DNA from: Streptomyces sp. NBC_00414
GTDB lineage: Bacteria > Actinomycetota > Actinomycetes > Streptomycetales > Streptomycetaceae
DNA: 64,000 bases
Direction: 5' to 3'
Assembly (NCBI RefSeq): GCF_036038375.1
Contig: NZ_CP107935.1
Location: 6,448,001-6,512,000 of the forward strand
In this document: positions 8,331 to 18,628 of the stretch, piece after piece
How positions within the stretch are numbered: the first letter of the stretch is position 1
Layout of the letters: each line of letters starts with the position of its first letter
Program-made: the position numbers and the translations under genes
Notes under the pieces: model-generated
The model's input: the letters and a program-made list of their open reading frames with translations, nothing else
Told to the model about the DNA's origin: nothing
Databases searched by the model: none

Positions 8331-9046
8331 GCGGCACCTCCGCCGACTCCGGTGGTCTCCGGGCGATGCAGCTCGGCCTGGGACACACCCTTCTCAGGAA
8401 CCTCTCCGATTCCGGCCTTCAACCGCTTCTCCAGTCCGCGCATGAGCCGCGTGAGCAGGAAGGCGATCACGAAGTAGATCAGCAGGATGTACGTGTAGAT
8501 CTCCGCGCTCTCCTGCAGTGCGAGCCGCACGAGGTTCCCGCTGAAGGCCAGGTCGCCCATGCCCATCACGGACACCAGGGCGGTGCCCTTGAGCAGTTCG
8601 ATCAGCAGGTTGGAGAAGGGCGGGATCATCTCCGGCACGGCCTGCGGCAGCAGGATCAGCCGCAGCCGCTGCCAGGGCGTGAAGCTCAGCGCGATACCGC
8701 CCTCGACCTGTGCCGGGTCGACGGAGTTCAGGGCGCCGCGCACGATCTCGGAGCCGTACGCCCCGTAGGTGAGGCCCAGGGCCAGGGTGCCCGCCCACAT
8801 CGGGACCAGCTGCCAGCCGAAGGCCAGTGGCAGCACGAAGAACACCCAGAAGATCATGATCAGTGCCGAGGTGCCTCGGAACACCTCGGTGTAGAAGCCC
8901 GCGAGGAAGCGGACGATCCACAGCCGGTGGACGCGTGCGATGCCCACCACGAAGGAGACGGCGGCGGCCAGCAGCGCGCTGAGGACCAGCAGCTGGACCG
9001 TGACCCAGATCCCCTTCAGTACGAGTTCCCAGAGTCCCGATGTCAT
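8327..9046 (-). CDS. ehuC: EhuC-type ABC transporter permease
   Basis: A 239-residue permease paralogous to EhuD, with hydrophobic helices and an EAA-like loop (VDPAQVEGGIALSFTPWQRLR). The ATG at 9046 is chosen because it forms an ATGA overlap with the ehuB stop; a GTG three codons upstream is also possible. The C-terminal 25 residues are hydrophilic. Confidence 0.83.
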   Translation of the reverse strand: MTSGLWELVLKGIWVTVQLLVLSALLAAAVSFVVGIARVHRLWIVRFLAGFYTEVFRGTSALIMIFWVFFVLPLAFGWQLVPMWAGTLALGLTYGAYGSEIVRGALNSVDPAQVEGGIALSFTPWQRLRLILLPQAVPEMIPPFSNLLIELLKGTALVSVMGMGDLAFSGNLVRLALQESAEIYTYILLIYFVIAFLLTRLMRGLEKRLKAGIGEVPEKGVSQAELHRPETTGVGGGAA

Positions 9047-9978
9047 CCGCCGCACAACTCCTTCGCGGTCATATCGGTCATCTCGTTCTTGGTGAAGCCG
9101 AAGGGGCGCAGAATCCTCAGCAGCTCACCGCTCTCCTTCATCTTCGCGAGTTCCACGTTGAAGGCGTCCCGCAGCTTCGTCTCCGTCGGACGGAACGCGA
9201 AGCCGCCGCCGTCCGTGTGCGGCTTGCCGTCCACGAGGGGCGCGAACGGCTCGGTCGACTCCACCTTGCCGGACTTCTTGACGACCTCGCGGGTGGTCAG
9301 CGCCGTCCCGGCGAAGACGTCGACACGGCCCGCCTCGACGGCGTTCATGCCCGCGACCTGGTCCTGGACGATCAGGATGTCGCTCTCCTTGTACCCGGCC
9401 TCGACCGCGTACTGGATCTCCGCGTAGCCGGTGCCGGTCGCGAACTTCGCTCCCGACTTCACGACGTCCTCGTAGTCGCGCAGGTTCTTCGGGTTGCCCT
9501 TGCGGACGATGAAGGCGTCGAGCATCTGGTAGTCGGGGTCGGAGAAGATCACCTGCGCGCAGCGCTCGGCGTTGATGTACATCCCGGCGGCGACCACGTC
9601 GAACTGCTGGGACTTCAGACCGGGAATGAGCGAGCCGAACTCCGTCGGCACGGGCTGCACACGGTCCACCCCCAGCCGCTTGAAGATGACCTTGGCCAGT
9701 TGTGGGGCCTCACCCGTGAGCTCGCCGTTCTTGTCGATGTAGCCGAAGGGGATCTCACCGGCGATACCGAGGCGTACGACGCCCTGCGCCTTCAGCCGGT
9801 CCAGGAGATCACCGCCGTCCTTGCCCGACGCGGTGGGCACCCGGCTGCAGCCGGCGGCACCGAGCGCGCCGAGCGCCGCGACACCCGCCAGCAGCGACCG
9901 GCGGCTCGTGCCGCGCGGGCCGCGGTTCCCCACGTCCGGCGAAGCTTCCTTAGAGTCGTTCCCAATTGGTGGAGCCAT
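9043..9978 (-). CDS. ehuB: EhuB-type solute-binding lipoprotein
   Basis: A 311-residue extracellular binding protein. The N-terminus has a twin-arginine SRRSLLAGVAALG followed by lipobox GAAGC, so it is probably a Tat-exported lipoprotein. The mature part is a type II periplasmic binding fold of the polar amino-acid class (VVRLGIAGEIPFGYID, VVAAGMYINAERC). It resembles EhuB, which binds ectoine and hydroxyectoine; the ligand here is uncertain. The ATG at 9978 is the first start giving a sensible signal peptide. The gene is divergent from the DUF3830 gene, sharing a 97-bp promoter gap. Confidence 0.85.
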   Translation of the reverse strand: MAPPIGNDSKEASPDVGNRGPRGTSRRSLLAGVAALGALGAAGCSRVPTASGKDGGDLLDRLKAQGVVRLGIAGEIPFGYIDKNGELTGEAPQLAKVIFKRLGVDRVQPVPTEFGSLIPGLKSQQFDVVAAGMYINAERCAQVIFSDPDYQMLDAFIVRKGNPKNLRDYEDVVKSGAKFATGTGYAEIQYAVEAGYKESDILIVQDQVAGMNAVEAGRVDVFAGTALTTREVVKKSGKVESTEPFAPLVDGKPHTDGGGFAFRPTETKLRDAFNVELAKMKESGELLRILRPFGFTKNEMTDMTAKELCGG

Positions 9979-10075
9979 GGGCGCGCGGCTACCCGAAGTG
10001 ATGCAAGTTATTCGGATTAATTTGCGCCCCGATTCGCACGGGGGCGGTATTGACCCCGGGTGGACCATGGAACCC

Positions 10076-10576
10076 ATGGCTGACCGCTACATCGACGTGT
10101 CCCTGTCCAAGCGCGGAGTCCACTGCACCGCGAAGCTCCTCGACGACCGCGCACCGATCACCTGCGAGGCCGTGTGGAACGCGTTGCCGCTCGGCGGTGA
10201 CGTGTACCACGCCAAGTACGCCCGCAACGAGATCTATGCCCTGCTCCCGGCCTTCGCGCCGGCCGAACCGCCCCTGGAGAACCCGACCGTCACGCCCATC
10301 CCGGGCGACCTCTGCTACTTCTCGTTCTCCGGTACGCAGCTGGGGTCCCGGTCGTACGGGTACGGGGGTGCCTCCGGCGTCGAGGCGGGCACACCGGTGA
10401 TCGACCTGGCCCTCTTCTACGAGCGCAACAACCTGCTGCTCAACGGGGATGTGGGGTGGGTGCCGGGCATCGTGTGGGGGCAGGTGGTGGACGGGCTCGA
10501 CGCGATGGCGGAGGCGTGCAACGACCTCTGGCGGGCGGGGGCGCTGGGGGAGTCGCTGAACTTCCAGCGAGCGTAG
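10076..10576 (+). CDS. DUF3830 family protein
   Basis: A 166-residue protein that begins MADRYIDVSLSKRG and contains LPGDLCYF-like and SYGYGGA segments typical of DUF3830 proteins, whose fold resembles cyclophilin-like small beta-barrel proteins. No activity is established. Family members are often next to amino-acid transporters and Asp/Glu-racemase-like enzymes, as here. ATG 10067 is an alternative start three codons upstream; neither has a strong ribosome-binding site. Confidence 0.72.
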   Translation: MADRYIDVSLSKRGVHCTAKLLDDRAPITCEAVWNALPLGGDVYHAKYARNEIYALLPAFAPAEPPLENPTVTPIPGDLCYFSFSGTQLGSRSYGYGGASGVEAGTPVIDLALFYERNNLLLNGDVGWVPGIVWGQVVDGLDAMAEACNDLWRAGALGESLNFQRA

Positions 10577-10659
10577 GCCGCGGCCCCGGGCCGGCAGGGG
10601 TGTTCCCTGCGGCCCAGTGGGGGCGGGGGCTGTGGATCGCTGCGGCCCGGTGAGTGCCG

Positions 10660-10832
10660 GCCGCGCAGTTCCCCGCGCCCCTGAGGCACCTGCGGCGCCA
10701 CAGGTCCCCCCCCCGGGACCCGCCCCCGCAGTCGCCCCCCGGAAGGGGCGCGGGGAACCGCGCGGCCGGCTCCCACTGGCTTGATGCGTGCATCGGCGAC
10801 CAGTTGCTTTCAGGGGCGCGGGGAACTGCGCA
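10660..10832. repeat. Interspersed GC-rich repeat, three copies
   Basis: The 319-bp gap between the DUF3830 gene and the amidase gene holds one copy in plus orientation (GCGCAGTTCCCCGCGCCCCT, about 10663-10682) and two in the opposite orientation (about 10743-10762 and 10811-10831). The rest is Pro-codon-like GC-rich sequence without a gene. The arrangement allows stem formation between opposite copies. Confidence 0.7.
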
Positions 10833-10895
10833 ACACGCCCCCACCGGCCCGCAGCCCCCGCACCCCCTCGGCCAGAGGGCCCGCACCCCCCTCGG

Positions 10896-12296
10896 CTAGA
10901 GGGAAGGCGGCGCCACCCCGCCCACGCCCGCCGCATACAGCGCGTGCGCCGTCCGCAGGACCAGCGCGTCCTGATGGCGCGCCCCGACGATCTGCAGCCC
11001 CACCGGCAGCCCGGACTCGTCCACCCCGACCGGGACGGTCGCCGCAGGCTGCTGCGTCATGTTGAAGGGGTACGTGAAAGGCGTCCAACCGGTCCAGCGC
11101 CGATGCCCCGACCCACCCGGCACCTCCACCCCCGCCTCGAACGCGGTGATCGGCATCGTCGGCGTCACCAGCACGTCGTACGTGTCGTGGAAGCGCCCCA
11201 TCCGCCGCCCCAGCTCCATCCGGACGTCCACCGCCGCGAGATAGTCCAGCGCGCTGAACCGCTCACCCAGCCCGACGATCTCCCGCAGCCCCGGATCGAG
11301 CAGCTCCCGCTGCTGAGGGCCGAGCCGCTGCGTCACCCGCGCCGCCCCGCTGAACCACAGCACATGGAACGCCTCGACGGGATCCGTGAAGTCGGGGTCG
11401 GCCTCCTCGACGTACGCGCCGAGGGACGCGAGCCCCTCCACCCCGCGCCGCACGGCCGCCGCGACCTCGGGCCGTACCGCCACCTGCCCACCCAGGGAGG
11501 GCGAATAGGCCACCCGCAGCCCCCGTACGCCACCGTCCAGGGCCTCCGCGTACGAGCCGGGCGGCGGCCCGAGCCCCGACCAGTCCCGGGTGTCCGGACC
11601 GCTGATGACGTCCATCATCAGCGCCGCGTCCGCGGCGTCCCGCGTCATCGGACCCACATGCGCGAGCGTCCCGAAGGCGCTCGCCGGATACAGCGGCACT
11701 CTCCCGTACGTCGGCTTCAGCGCGAAGATGCCGCAGAAGGAGCCGGGGATACGGACGCTGCCGCCCCCGTCCGTGCCCAGCGACAGCGGACCCGCGCCCA
11801 GCGCCACGGCCGCCGCGCTCCCGCCGCTCGACCCGCCAGCGGTGCGGGAGGGGTCGTACGGATTGCCTGTCACTCCCGACACCGGGGAGTCGGTGACGCC
11901 CTTCCAGCCGAACTCGGGTGTCGTCGTCCGCCCCAGGAAGACCGCCCCGTGCTCGCGCAGCCGCGCCACCGACGGCGCGTCCTCGTCCCAGGCACCGGAC
12001 TCGGACACGGTCCGCGAGCCTCGTAGGGTCGGCCCGCCCTTCATCAGCAGGATGTCCTTCACCGAGACCGGCACGCCGTCCACCGGACCGGCCGGCTCAC
12101 CCCGCCGCCACCGCTCGGCGGACTCCCGGGCCTGCGCGAGCGCGGCCTCCTCGTCGAGCCGTACGAACGCGTTCACCGCGGGCTGGATCTCCTCGGCCCG
12201 GCGCAGCGCGGCCCGCACCGCGTCCACGGGGCTGAATTCGCCCTTGCGGTACCCCTCGACGAGTCGTACAGCGGTCAGTTCGGTGAGCTCGGTCAT
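10896..12296 (-). CDS. Amidase (amidase signature family)
   Basis: A 466-residue amidase-signature enzyme with the Ser-cisSer-Lys triad visible as K80 (VSVKD), S156 (GGSSGGS) and S180 (GTDGGGSVRIP). It hydrolyses a C-N amide bond of a small molecule; it is not GatA, because no gatB/gatC are nearby. It lies convergent to the DUF3830 gene and is followed upstream by a hydroxyacid dehydrogenase gene on the same strand, 40 nt away, so the two probably form an operon. The ATG at 12296 has GGAGG 13 nt before it. Confidence 0.88.
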   Translation of the reverse strand: MTELTELTAVRLVEGYRKGEFSPVDAVRAALRRAEEIQPAVNAFVRLDEEAALAQARESAERWRRGEPAGPVDGVPVSVKDILLMKGGPTLRGSRTVSESGAWDEDAPSVARLREHGAVFLGRTTTPEFGWKGVTDSPVSGVTGNPYDPSRTAGGSSGGSAAAVALGAGPLSLGTDGGGSVRIPGSFCGIFALKPTYGRVPLYPASAFGTLAHVGPMTRDAADAALMMDVISGPDTRDWSGLGPPPGSYAEALDGGVRGLRVAYSPSLGGQVAVRPEVAAAVRRGVEGLASLGAYVEEADPDFTDPVEAFHVLWFSGAARVTQRLGPQQRELLDPGLREIVGLGERFSALDYLAAVDVRMELGRRMGRFHDTYDVLVTPTMPITAFEAGVEVPGGSGHRRWTGWTPFTYPFNMTQQPAATVPVGVDESGLPVGLQIVGARHQDALVLRTAHALYAAGVGGVAPPSL

Positions 12297-12336
12297 CCGG
12301 TCATCCGCCCCTCCACGTGTGTCATGGCACCGTGTG

Positions 12337-13323
12337 TCAGTGGCCAGGTACGTATCCGCGCCGCTTGTCGACGACGTTCGGCAGGGGTTCACCCGCCTCC
12401 CAGAGCTCGTACAACTCCACGAACTGCGTACCCAGTTCGTCCCGCCAGCCCACCGTGTCGCCGCTCATGTGCGGTGACACGATCAGGCCGGGGACCTCCC
12501 ACAACGGGCTGTCGGGGCCCAGCGGTTCGTGCTCGAAGACATCGAGCGCCGCCCCCGCGATCCACCGGTCCCGCAGGGCCCGGGCGAGCGCGTCCTCCAC
12601 GACGAGCTGTCCGCGGCCGACGTTCACGAAGCGCGCCGACGGCTGCATCAGCCCCAGCCGCCGCGCGTCGAACATCCCGGACGTCTCCTCGGTGAGCGGC
12701 GCCGCGGACACCACCCAGTCGGCGCGGGCCATCAGCCGGTCCAGCTCCTCGGGACCGTGCACGCCGTCGCGCGCGGTGCGCCCCACGAGCGCGGTCGTGA
12801 TGCCGAGCGCCCCCAGAGTCCGCTCGATGGCCCGTCCGATCGGCCCGGAACCGACCACACACGCACGTGTACCTGCGACGCGCTGCGATTCACGGTGCCG
12901 CCACTCGCGCGCCCCCTGGAGCTCCAGAGTCCGCGGCAGATCCTTGGCCATGGCCAGGACGAGCGCGGCCACGTACTCGGCGATCGGCTGGTCGAAGACA
13001 CCGCGCGCGTTCGTCACCAGCGTGTCGGACTCGGCGAGTTCGGGGCACATCAGGTGGTCCACACCCGCGCTCGCCGTGTGCACCCAGCGGGGCCGGCGCC
13101 CCTCGCCCGGCCAGGCCCGGCGCAGCGCGCGCGAGGCGAAGTCCCAGATCAGCAGCGCGTCCGCGGTGGGCAGCAGCGCGGCCAGCGACGACTCGTCCGC
13201 GTACTCGACACGCACCCGCCCGGTGAGCCGGCCGAGCCGGGGAGGCGGATCGGAGCCGAGCACCAGCAGCGTCGGCTTTTCGGCCATGTTCGGCGACGGA
13301 GGAGCGGTCAGGGGAGTGGTCAT
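12337..13323 (-). CDS. D-isomer-specific 2-hydroxyacid dehydrogenase
   Basis: A 328-residue NAD(P)-dependent dehydrogenase. The Rossmann motif VVGSGPIGRAIERT, the catalytic Arg region (VNVGRGQLV), the Glu-containing DVFEHEPL and the catalytic His in SPHMSGDT are present. It reduces a 2-oxoacid or oxidises the matching D-2-hydroxyacid. It is upstream of the amidase gene and divergent from the racemase-like pair, suggesting a shared catabolic route. The ATG at 13323 fits the family length; its ribosome-binding site is weak. Confidence 0.86.
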   Translation of the reverse strand: MTTPLTAPPSPNMAEKPTLLVLGSDPPPRLGRLTGRVRVEYADESSLAALLPTADALLIWDFASRALRRAWPGEGRRPRWVHTASAGVDHLMCPELAESDTLVTNARGVFDQPIAEYVAALVLAMAKDLPRTLELQGAREWRHRESQRVAGTRACVVGSGPIGRAIERTLGALGITTALVGRTARDGVHGPEELDRLMARADWVVSAAPLTEETSGMFDARRLGLMQPSARFVNVGRGQLVVEDALARALRDRWIAGAALDVFEHEPLGPDSPLWEVPGLIVSPHMSGDTVGWRDELGTQFVELYELWEAGEPLPNVVDKRRGYVPGH

Positions 13324-13594
13324 CGGGGGGAAACCGTTTCGCAACGAGGGTCCGCTTCTCTGAGTCTGAAGCACTGCTGCGGGACATTGGGCAAGTCGTC
13401 TGAGATGGGCGGATTGACCACGCTCGCACCCGAACCTACCTTCGTCAACACGGGCTTGTTTCCCGGGGGTTCCGGGTGTCCCGTCTGTTCCTGTCCCGAC
13501 GTCCCGGCATGCGCCGGCTTCTGTCCCCCCGGCTGCCAGGCGGGCCCTCGCGGCTGATCTCCACCACTTGCTCGATCCGAGTTTGGGGCTGCTC

Positions 13595-14383
13595 ATGGAC
13601 GTCTCCTTCCTTGGTGGACCACACCCTCAAAGAGGTGTCGGCATCGTCGCTCCCTTCGACTTCGCCCTCGACCGCGAACTGTGGCGATGGGTGCCCGACG
13701 AGGTGTCGCTGCACCTCACGCGTACACCGTTCGTGCCCGTCGAGGTCAGCCTCGACCTGGCGCGCCTGGTCAGCGAACACGAGACGCTCGGTGACGCGGT
13801 GCGCGCGCTGAACGCCGTCCAGCCCGAGATCGTCGCCTACGCCTGCACGTCCGGCAGCTTCGTCGGCGGGATCGCCGGCGAGCGCGCCATGTGCGAGGCC
13901 ATGACCCGGGCCGGCGAGGTGCCGTCCGTGACCACGTCCGGCGCCCTCCTGGAAGCACTGGAGGAGCTGAACGTGCGCCGGATCGCCCTGGTCACGCCCT
14001 ACACCGTCTCCGTCACCCAGTCCCTTGAGGAGTACGTCGCCGAGGCGGGCATCACCGTCACCGGCCGCGCCTACATGGGCCTGACCAGGCACATCTGGAA
14101 GGTCCCGTACCGCGATGTCGTCGACATGGCCCGCGGCGCGGTGCGCGGGGACGCCGACGCGCTCTTCATCAGCTGCACCAACCTTCCGACGTACGACGTC
14201 ATCCCGCAGCTGGAGGCCGAGCTGCGCATCCCGGTGATCTCGGCCAACCAGGTCACGATGTGGGCAGCGCTGCGTCACCTGGGTACCCGGGCGATAGGGC
14301 CCTACCAGGCGCTGACCGACGAGTCGGCGCGGCGGCGGCCCGTACCGCCCGCACTACCGGAAGAACAGGAAGGTTGGGCATGA
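13595..14383 (+). CDS. Asp/Glu racemase-superfamily protein (maleate isomerase / EutA-like)
   Basis: A 262-residue protein with the two-cysteine pattern of Asp/Glu racemase, maleate cis-trans isomerase and arylmalonate decarboxylase relatives: C84 in YACTSGSF and C194 in ISCTNLPT. Such enzymes abstract or add a proton next to a carboxylate. EutA of ectoine utilisation loci belongs here, which matches the ehu-type transporter nearby. The ATG at 13595 is chosen; a TTG at 13568 would add nine residues. It couples to the next gene by an ATGA overlap. Confidence 0.8.
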   Translation: MDVSFLGGPHPQRGVGIVAPFDFALDRELWRWVPDEVSLHLTRTPFVPVEVSLDLARLVSEHETLGDAVRALNAVQPEIVAYACTSGSFVGGIAGERAMCEAMTRAGEVPSVTTSGALLEALEELNVRRIALVTPYTVSVTQSLEEYVAEAGITVTGRAYMGLTRHIWKVPYRDVVDMARGAVRGDADALFISCTNLPTYDVIPQLEAELRIPVISANQVTMWAALRHLGTRAIGPYQALTDESARRRPVPPALPEEQEGWA

Positions 14384-15111
14384 CGGCTCTCGGATTCCTC
14401 TACCCGGGTCACTCGGCCGAGGACGACTACCCGCGCATCGAGCAGCTCCTCGGCAGCGACATCCGCCTCCAGGTCGTCCACACGGACATCGGCGAGGACG
14501 CCCACCGCGTGGACGCCCTTCTGGAGATGGGCTCGGCCGCCCGCCTCGGGGCCGGTGTCGAGGAGCTGCGGCTGTCCGGCGCCGAGGCGGTGGTCTGGGC
14601 CTGCACCAGCGGCAGCTTCGTGTACGGCTGGCAGGGCGCCCACGACCAGGTCCGCACCCTGGCCGTGGCGGCAGGGCTGCCGGCCTCCTCCACGTCCTTC
14701 GCGTTCGCCCACGCGGTGGGTGAGCTGGGGGTGAAGCGGGTCGCCATCGGCGCGACGTATCCCGACGACGTGGCGGCGCTCTTCTCCACGTTCCTGACCG
14801 ACGCCGGTTTCGAGGTGGTCTCCGTGCGGGGTTCCGGGATCGTCACCGCCGCCGAGGTCGGGACCTGGGGGGAGGCGGAGGTGCTCGCTCTGGCGCGGGC
14901 GGCCGATCATCCCGAGGCGGAGGTGGTGCTGCTGCCGGACACCGCGCTGCACACGGCTTCCTGCCTTCCCGCTCTGGAGGCGGAGCTGGGCAAGCCGGTG
15001 CTGACCGCCAACCAGGTCACGGTCTGGGAGGCCCTGCGCCTCGCCGACCGCCGGGTGAACGCCCCGGAACTGGGCGCGCTCTTCACGAGGGAGCCGCTGG
15101 TCCAGGCATAA
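14380..15111 (+). CDS. Asp/Glu racemase-superfamily protein lacking the second catalytic Cys
   Basis: A 243-residue paralogue of the preceding protein. The first cysteine is kept (C75 in WACTSGSF), but the second site reads LLPDTALHT, with Asp187 where the paralogue has Cys194. It may be an isomerase or decarboxylase using one Cys, or a non-catalytic partner in a heterodimer. The start overlaps the upstream stop by ATGA, which would favour equal amounts of both proteins. The stop lies directly before a long inverted repeat. Confidence 0.78.
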   Translation: MTALGFLYPGHSAEDDYPRIEQLLGSDIRLQVVHTDIGEDAHRVDALLEMGSAARLGAGVEELRLSGAEAVVWACTSGSFVYGWQGAHDQVRTLAVAAGLPASSTSFAFAHAVGELGVKRVAIGATYPDDVAALFSTFLTDAGFEVVSVRGSGIVTAAEVGTWGEAEVLALARAADHPEAEVVLLPDTALHTASCLPALEAELGKPVLTANQVTVWEALRLADRRVNAPELGALFTREPLVQA

Positions 15112-15117
15112 GGGTTT

Positions 15118-15358
15118 TTCCTCGCCCCCGCCGCCCCTACCCTTCCCGTCACTGCATGGGGGCTGCGCCCCCTCGCCCCCGTATCGCGCTGCGCGCTCGT
15201 CCTCAAACGCCGGACGGGCTGAAGAATCCGCGGCCGAGCCGCGATCTCTCAGCCCGTCCGGCGACGCTTTCAGCCCGTCCGGCGTTTGAGGACCGGGGGT
15301 TCGGGGGCGGAGCCCCCGAGTCAGTGACGGGAAGGGTAGGGGCGGCGGGGGCGAGGAA
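15118..15358. repeat. 241-bp long inverted repeat with 37-bp perfect ends
   Basis: The left arm 15118-15154 is the exact reverse complement of 15322-15358. Inside, a second pair (starting GTCCTCAAACGCCGGACGGG and mirrored at about 15268-15293) is perfect over about 25 bp, with imperfect pairing between. The 311-bp gap between the racemase pair and the LLM gene is mostly this element. ATAAG occurs immediately left (15108-15112) and right (15358-15362). It can form a long cruciform or RNA hairpin and looks like a small non-autonomous element or a very large terminator. Confidence 0.85.
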
Positions 15359-15371
15359 TAAGCGGAGCCGA

Positions 15372-15416
15372 CCTCCTGTTAGGGATTCGCGGAGAACGCG
15401 AGCAGCAAACAGGAGG
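15372..15416 (+). promoter_or_regulatory. Hairpin that can sequester the LLM gene ribosome-binding site
   Basis: CCTCCTGTT (15372-15380) is the exact complement of AACAGGAGG (15408-15416), which contains the Shine-Dalgarno of the gene starting at 15423. The loop itself contains a TCGCG/CGCGA mini-stem. The pair would mask the ribosome-binding site in the mRNA. Regulation is inferred. Confidence 0.5.
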
Positions 15417-15422
15417 CAACCC

Positions 15423-16543
<1,121 letters not shown>

Positions 16544-16553
<10 letters not shown>

Positions 16554-18628
16554 GACGCCCGGGGCAGGGCCGCCGTGGTCAGAAGTGCGGAGATGCGGTC
16601 CGGCGCCACCGGCCGGGAGTACAGCCAGCCCTGGCCGGTGTCGCAGCCGATGCGCCGCAGGCGGGTCGCCTGGCCCGCCGTCTCCACGCACTCGGCGGTG
16701 ACGGTCAGACCGAGCCGGTGCGCGAGCTGGATCATCGCCTCGACGACGACCTCGTCGGCGGGGTTGGGCGGCGCGCCGGCGCCGTTCCCGCCCTCGTGGT
16801 CCCCGCTCTCGTACTGGAAGCCGCGCACGAACGACCCGTCGAGCTTCAGTACCGAGACCGGCAGCCGGCTCAGGTAGGCGAGGTTCGAGTAACCGGTGCC
16901 GAAGTCGTCGATGGCGATGCCCACGCCCATGTCGCTGAGCGCCTGCAGGGCCTGCAGCGGCCGGCCCGCGGAGCCCATCACGGCGGACTCGGTGAGCTCC
17001 AGCTGGAGCAGGTGCGGGGCGAGCCCGGTCTCCGCGAGGATCGCCGCCACGTCGGACACCAGGTCGGAGTCCCAGACCTGCCGCACCGCGACGTTCACGC
17101 TGACGAAGATCGGCTCGGCGTCCGGGTGGTCGAGCTGCCAGCGGCGGGCCTGCCGGCAGGCGGTGGCCAGCACCCAGCGGCCCAGCTGCACGATCGAGCC
17201 GTCCTCCTCGGCCAGTCCGATGAACCGATTCGGCGTCAGTGTGCCGAACTGAGGATGGTTCCATCGCACCAGCGCCTCGACGCCGCGCACGACGCCGTCC
17301 TCCATGCACACCAGCGGCTGGTACTCCAGGGCGAACTCCCCGCGTTCGACGGCGGGACGCAGCGTGGAGGAGAGCGCCTGGCGGGTCATGCGGTGGGCGT
17401 TGCGCTCCGGGTCGAAGAGCGTCCAGCGGGCCTTCCCGTCGGCCTTCGCCCAGTACAGCGTCGTGTCGGCGGCCTGCATCAGCCCGGTCGCGGTGGTGCC
17501 GGCCGCGTGCCGTTCGACGACGCCGATCGAGGCCGACACCGACAGCCGCTGCCCGGAGAGGTCGAAGGGCACCTGCAGTGACTTCAGTACGGAATCGGCC
17601 AGGTCCGCGAGCTGTTCCGTACCCGTCGAGTCCTCGACCAGCAGGGCGAACTCGTCGCCGCCGAGCCGGGCGACCAGCGGGGTGGCCGTTCTCGCGTAGC
17701 CGGCCTCGTTCGCGCAGCGGGTCAGCCGCTCGGCGACGGCCGCCAGCAGCCGGTCGCCGACGCGGTGGCCGAGCGTGTCGTTGACCGCCTTGAATCCGTC
17801 CAGGTCCAGGTAGCACAGCCCGATCCGGCCGGTGCCGGACTCCTCGTACGCCTCGGCCTCCAGGGCGGCCGAGAGCCGCTCGAAGAACAGGGTGCGGTTG
17901 GGCAGCCGGGTCACCGGGTCGTGCATCTGCAGATGCCGCAGCCGGGCCTGCAGTTCCCGGCGGGCGCTGATGTCGGAGACCGAGATCAGCACGGCCCGCT
18001 CCTCCTCGGGCAGCGGACTGACCGTCACCTGCGCCCAGAGCGAGTGGCCGTCGGGATGCTTGAGGCGCCGGGTGCAGCGCAGCCGGGCCTGCCGGCCGCG
18101 GAGCACCTCGCGGTACGCGTGCCAGGTACGGGCGTCCGAGGCGAGGTCCACCAGGTCGGCGGCGATCCGGCCGGTGAGCCCGGCCCCGTCGGAGCCCGTG
18201 CCGAGCAGGGCGGCCAGCGTGTCGTTGGCCGTGACGACCCGGCCCTCGCGGTCCACGACGGCCATCGCGAGGGGGGCGGCGGCGAAAGTGGCTCGAAACG
18301 TACGGGCGTCGACGCCCGTACCGGTCCCGGACACGCCCTCGGGGTGCGCGGGGAGCCCGTTCGGGGCGGCGGCCGACAGTCTCGCCGGAAGTCCGGCGGC
18401 CAGACCGACCGGGAACTCCGACGAGAGACCGACCGGAAGTCCGGCCGAGAGGCCGGCCGGGGTGTCGATCAAGGGGTCCACCAGGGGGTCTACCAGGGGC
18501 TCGACCCGTCGAGCCCGGTCCTCATGAATAGGGGTCCCGGCACGAGGAGAGGTCGCGACATGACTCTCTGTGACGGCTGACCGAACGAGGTCTGCCGTGG
18601 GCGCCGGTCCATCGGACGTTCCGCTCAC
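16544..18628 (-). CDS. cdgA: PAS-GGDEF-EAL cyclic di-GMP enzyme (probable CdgA)
   Basis: A 694-residue protein. Residues 1-105 are low-complexity (repeated VDPL and AGLPVGL blocks). A PAS domain (about 108-225, FAAAPLAMAVVDREGRVVTAND) precedes a GGDEF domain with an intact LGGDEFALLVED and an EAL domain with EALVRWNHP, ELTESAVM, DDFGTGYSN and ECVET, so both c-di-GMP synthesis and hydrolysis residues appear present. No RxxD inhibitory site is seen before GGDEF. The GTG start has a GGGAG seven nt upstream. The neighbourhood suggests CdgA (SCO2817 of S. coelicolor, a BldD target); that link is recalled, not tested. Confidence 0.88.
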
